A DNA stretch of 8,938 bases. Origin: Chlamydiia bacterium (GTDB lineage: Bacteria > Chlamydiota > Chlamydiia > Chlamydiales > FEN-1388). Location: NCBI GenBank assembly GCA_023269335.1, contig JAHFTM010000058.1:1-8938 (forward strand), read 5' to 3'. Below the pieces are notes generated by a model, which saw nothing but the letters and a program-made list of their open reading frames with translations, made no database searches and was not told the DNA's origin. Of the stretch, positions 7,391 through 8,938 are shown piece after piece. The position numbers and the translations under genes were made by a program. Numbering within the stretch: position 1 is the stretch's first letter; every line of letters starts with the position of its first letter.

Positions 7391-7467
7391 GCGGTTATAG
7401 CTCAGTTGGTTAGAGCGCGACACTGATAATGTCGAGGTCCCAAGTTCAAGTCTTGGTAACCGCACCA
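7391..7467 (+). tRNA. tRNA-Ile (anticodon GAU)
   Basis: Acceptor stem GCGGTTA/TAACCGC, seven perfect pairs; D arm GCTC/GAGC; anticodon arm CGACA-CTGATAA-TGTCG with anticodon GAT; T arm CCAAG-TTCAAGT-CTTGG; discriminator A at 7464, then an encoded CCA at 7465-7467. It begins only 13 bases after tRNA-Ala. The encoded CCA can also pair in a trailer hairpin, CCAACTT (7465-7471) with AAGTTGG (7479-7485). Confidence 0.97.
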
Positions 7468-7498
7468 ACTTTATAGATAAGTTGGCCCCCGTAGGAGC

Positions 7499-7603
7499 AC
7501 TGTAACTAGCAAGTATATAGGGTCTTGATTTTTGCACCGAAGATTACGGTGAAAAAATCTGGAATTTATATTCCAATAGCTTGATTTATTCAAGTGTTAC
7601 AGT
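7499..7603 (+). other. Structured spacer domain between tRNA-Ile and 23S
   Basis: ACTGTAAC (7499-7506) pairs with GTTACAGT (7596-7603) and closes a domain with three inner hairpins: 7527-7539 with 7547-7559 (12 of 13 pairs, loop AAGATTA), 7560-7565 with 7570-7575, and CTTGA 7580-7584 with TCAAG 7590-7594. The last three bases of the closing helix (7601-7603) are shared with the terminator-like hairpin that follows, so the two folds compete at their edge. No open frame of note. The function is unknown; it may simply be a precursor fold. Confidence 0.6.
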
Positions 7604-7639
7604 AACTACTTAATGAAAATTTAAGTAGTTACTTTTTTT
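7601..7639 (+). terminator. Terminator-like hairpin upstream of 23S rRNA
   Basis: AGTAACTACTTAA (7601-7613) pairs perfectly with 7621-7633 around a 7-base loop, and a run of seven T (7633-7639) follows. By form it is an intrinsic terminator, but the stem is AT-rich (4 G-C pairs of 13), and it lies between tRNA-Ile and 23S, where a full stop would separate the two rRNAs. rRNA antitermination may override it, or it may act as an attenuator or processing signal. Confidence 0.6.
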
Positions 7640-7656
7640 GAAAGTCACATAACCAA

Positions 7657-7864
7657 AACCTTTTGTAAACTTAGGTTTACAAGAGGTTCTCAAGTAAAGA
7701 AAAATAAAAGGTAATTTTATGTGCGAGAGCACGTAAAATACATACAAGTGATCACTGATTGAAAGTGGCGCTTGAGAAATCAAAAAGGCGGAGCCATAGA
7801 GATATGGCTCAAATCGAAACTCAAAGTGTGGATGGTCAAAATGAGGCTGTTGTAAAAGACAGCC
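7657..7864 (+). other. Hairpin-rich 23S leader
   Basis: Four hairpins in order: 7657-7670 with 7675-7688 (14 pairs including one G-U, loop TTAG); 7714-7724 with 7729-7739 (11 pairs, GAGA loop); GAGCCATA 7791-7798 with TATGGCTC 7803-7810 (GAGA loop); GGCTGT 7845-7850 with ACAGCC 7859-7864. One or more regions here should pair with sequence downstream of the 23S to form its processing stem, but that partner is outside the window. No gene is seen. Confidence 0.6.
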
Positions 7865-7875
7865 GAGAAATTTTT

Positions 7876-8938
7876 GGTCAAGCTACTAAGGGCTGCTGGC
7901 GGATGCCTTGGCATCAACAGGCGAAGAAGGACGTGATACCTGCGAAAAGCTTCGGGGAGCTGGAAATAGCATCGATCCGAAGATATCCGAATGGGGGAAC
8001 CCTATACGAGTAAAATTGTATAATTTGCATCTGAATACATAGGGTGCAAAGGCGAACCTGCTGAACTGAAACATCTAAGTAGGCAGAGGAAAAGAAATCA
8101 AAAGAGATTCTCAAAGTAGCGGCGAGCGAAATGGGAAGAGCCCAAACCGAGAGCTATACGCACTCGGGGTTGTAGGGCAGATCATATAGGAAAGCGGAAG
8201 CTTAGCTGAACTCTCTGGAAAGTGAGGCGAAACAGGGTGAAAGCCCCGTAAGCGAAAAGCAGAAGCTGCCTGATCTGTACCTGAGTAGGGCCGGACACGT
8301 GAAACCCGGTCTGAACCTGGGGAGACCACTCTCCAAGGCTAAAAACTCGTTGATGACCGATAGTGAACCAGTACCGCGAGGGAAAGGCGAAAAGAACCCC
8401 TGTTAGGGGAGTGAAATAGAACCTGAAACCAGCAGCTTACAAACGGTCGAAGGCCTATGCTCTATAATGGAGAATGGCTGACGGCGTGCCTTTTGCATGA
8501 TGAGCCAGCGAGTTAGGTTGCATGGCAAGGTTAAGGGGCAAACGCTCCGGAGCCGTAGCGAAAGCGAGTGTGAATAGCGCGAATAGTCGTGCGGCCTAGA
8601 CACGAAACCAAGTGATCTATCTATGACCAGGTTGAAGCAGGGGTAACACCCTGTGGAGGACCGAACTAGTGACTGTTGAAAAAGTCTTGGATGAGTTGTG
8701 GATAGGGGTGAAAGGCCAATCAAACTTGGAGATATCTTGTTCTCTTCGAAATAACTTTTGGGTTAGCCTCGAGAATAATTGTCCGGGGGTAGAGCACTGA
8801 ATTTGCGAGGGGGCTTACCAGCCTACCAAGCGAAATCAAACTCCGAATACCGGATGAGAGCTCGGGAGATAGACAGTGGGGGATAAGCTTCATTGTCAAA
8901 AGGGGAACAGCCCAGATCGTCGACTAAGGCCCTCAATT
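7876..8938 (+). rRNA. rrl: 23S ribosomal RNA, 5' part, cut by window edge
   Basis: The first ~1060 bases of large-subunit rRNA. It begins GGTCAAGCTACTAAGGG and continues with GGATGCCTTGGC and GAAGGACGTG, the standard 5' landmarks. Later landmarks are GGGGGTAGAGCACTG near 8784 and ACAGCCCAGATCG near 8908, roughly E. coli position 1020-1030 by comparison from memory. The part present runs without an intron or large insertion; group I introns known from some chlamydial 23S genes would lie further downstream and cannot be judged here. The exact 5' end is uncertain by several bases. Confidence 0.96.

Noticed and set aside
7876..8938. Intron or insertion in 23S rRNA, known from some Chlamydiales
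   Set aside because: The part present follows the expected 23S order without interruption; the known intron positions lie beyond the window.

Overview
This window comes from a member of the order Chlamydiales, most likely an environmental (non-Chlamydiaceae) lineage. The strongest evidence is the 16S rRNA gene: positions 5670-5695 carry the chlamydial signature near the 5' end with one substitution, and the rest reads as a full chlamydial 16S. The protein genes agree: a KdsD-type sugar-phosphate isomerase for Kdo/LPS synthesis and NhaD-type antiporters, set among AT-rich intergenic DNA. I cannot fix the genus by eye.

Layout. 1-784: the C-terminal 260 residues of an arabinose-5-phosphate isomerase (SIS domain plus two CBS domains), cut by the left edge. 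947-1291 and 1584-2129: two small proteins of unknown function, both rich in Pro/Val/Lys, separated by a strong intrinsic terminator at 1422-1472 that has a TATAAT box about 20 bases before it. 2141-2626 (minus): a small protein with two membrane segments and a PH-like tail, convergent with the preceding gene; a 13-bp hairpin lies between and inside the gene ends. 2709-5251: two tandem paralogous NhaD-type Na+/H+ antiporters that overlap by 7 bases and form a translationally coupled pair. 5252-5630: rRNA leader with no convincing gene. 5631-7185: 16S rRNA. 7305-7467: tRNA-Ala(UGC) then tRNA-Ile(GAU). 7468-7875: a highly structured spacer. 7876-8938: the first ~1060 bases of 23S rRNA, cut by the right edge.

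How the parts work together. The NhaD pair would handle sodium/pH balance across the bacterial inner membrane. The isomerase feeds Kdo synthesis. The rRNA region is a standard 16S-tRNA-tRNA-23S unit in gene content. Its precursor is unusually easy to read: a near-perfect 29-bp stem plus a further 10-bp stem bracket the 16S, GNRA-type tetraloops cap several leader and spacer hairpins, and a terminator-like hairpin sits between the tRNAs and the 23S.

I do not see a new defence, mobile or biosynthetic system here. The points most worth a second look are the tRNA order (Ala before Ile, opposite to the usual bacterial order), the terminator-like hairpin upstream of the 23S, the possible ~65-nt transcript at 1408-1472, the tandem NhaD paralogs, and the two Pro-rich small proteins.
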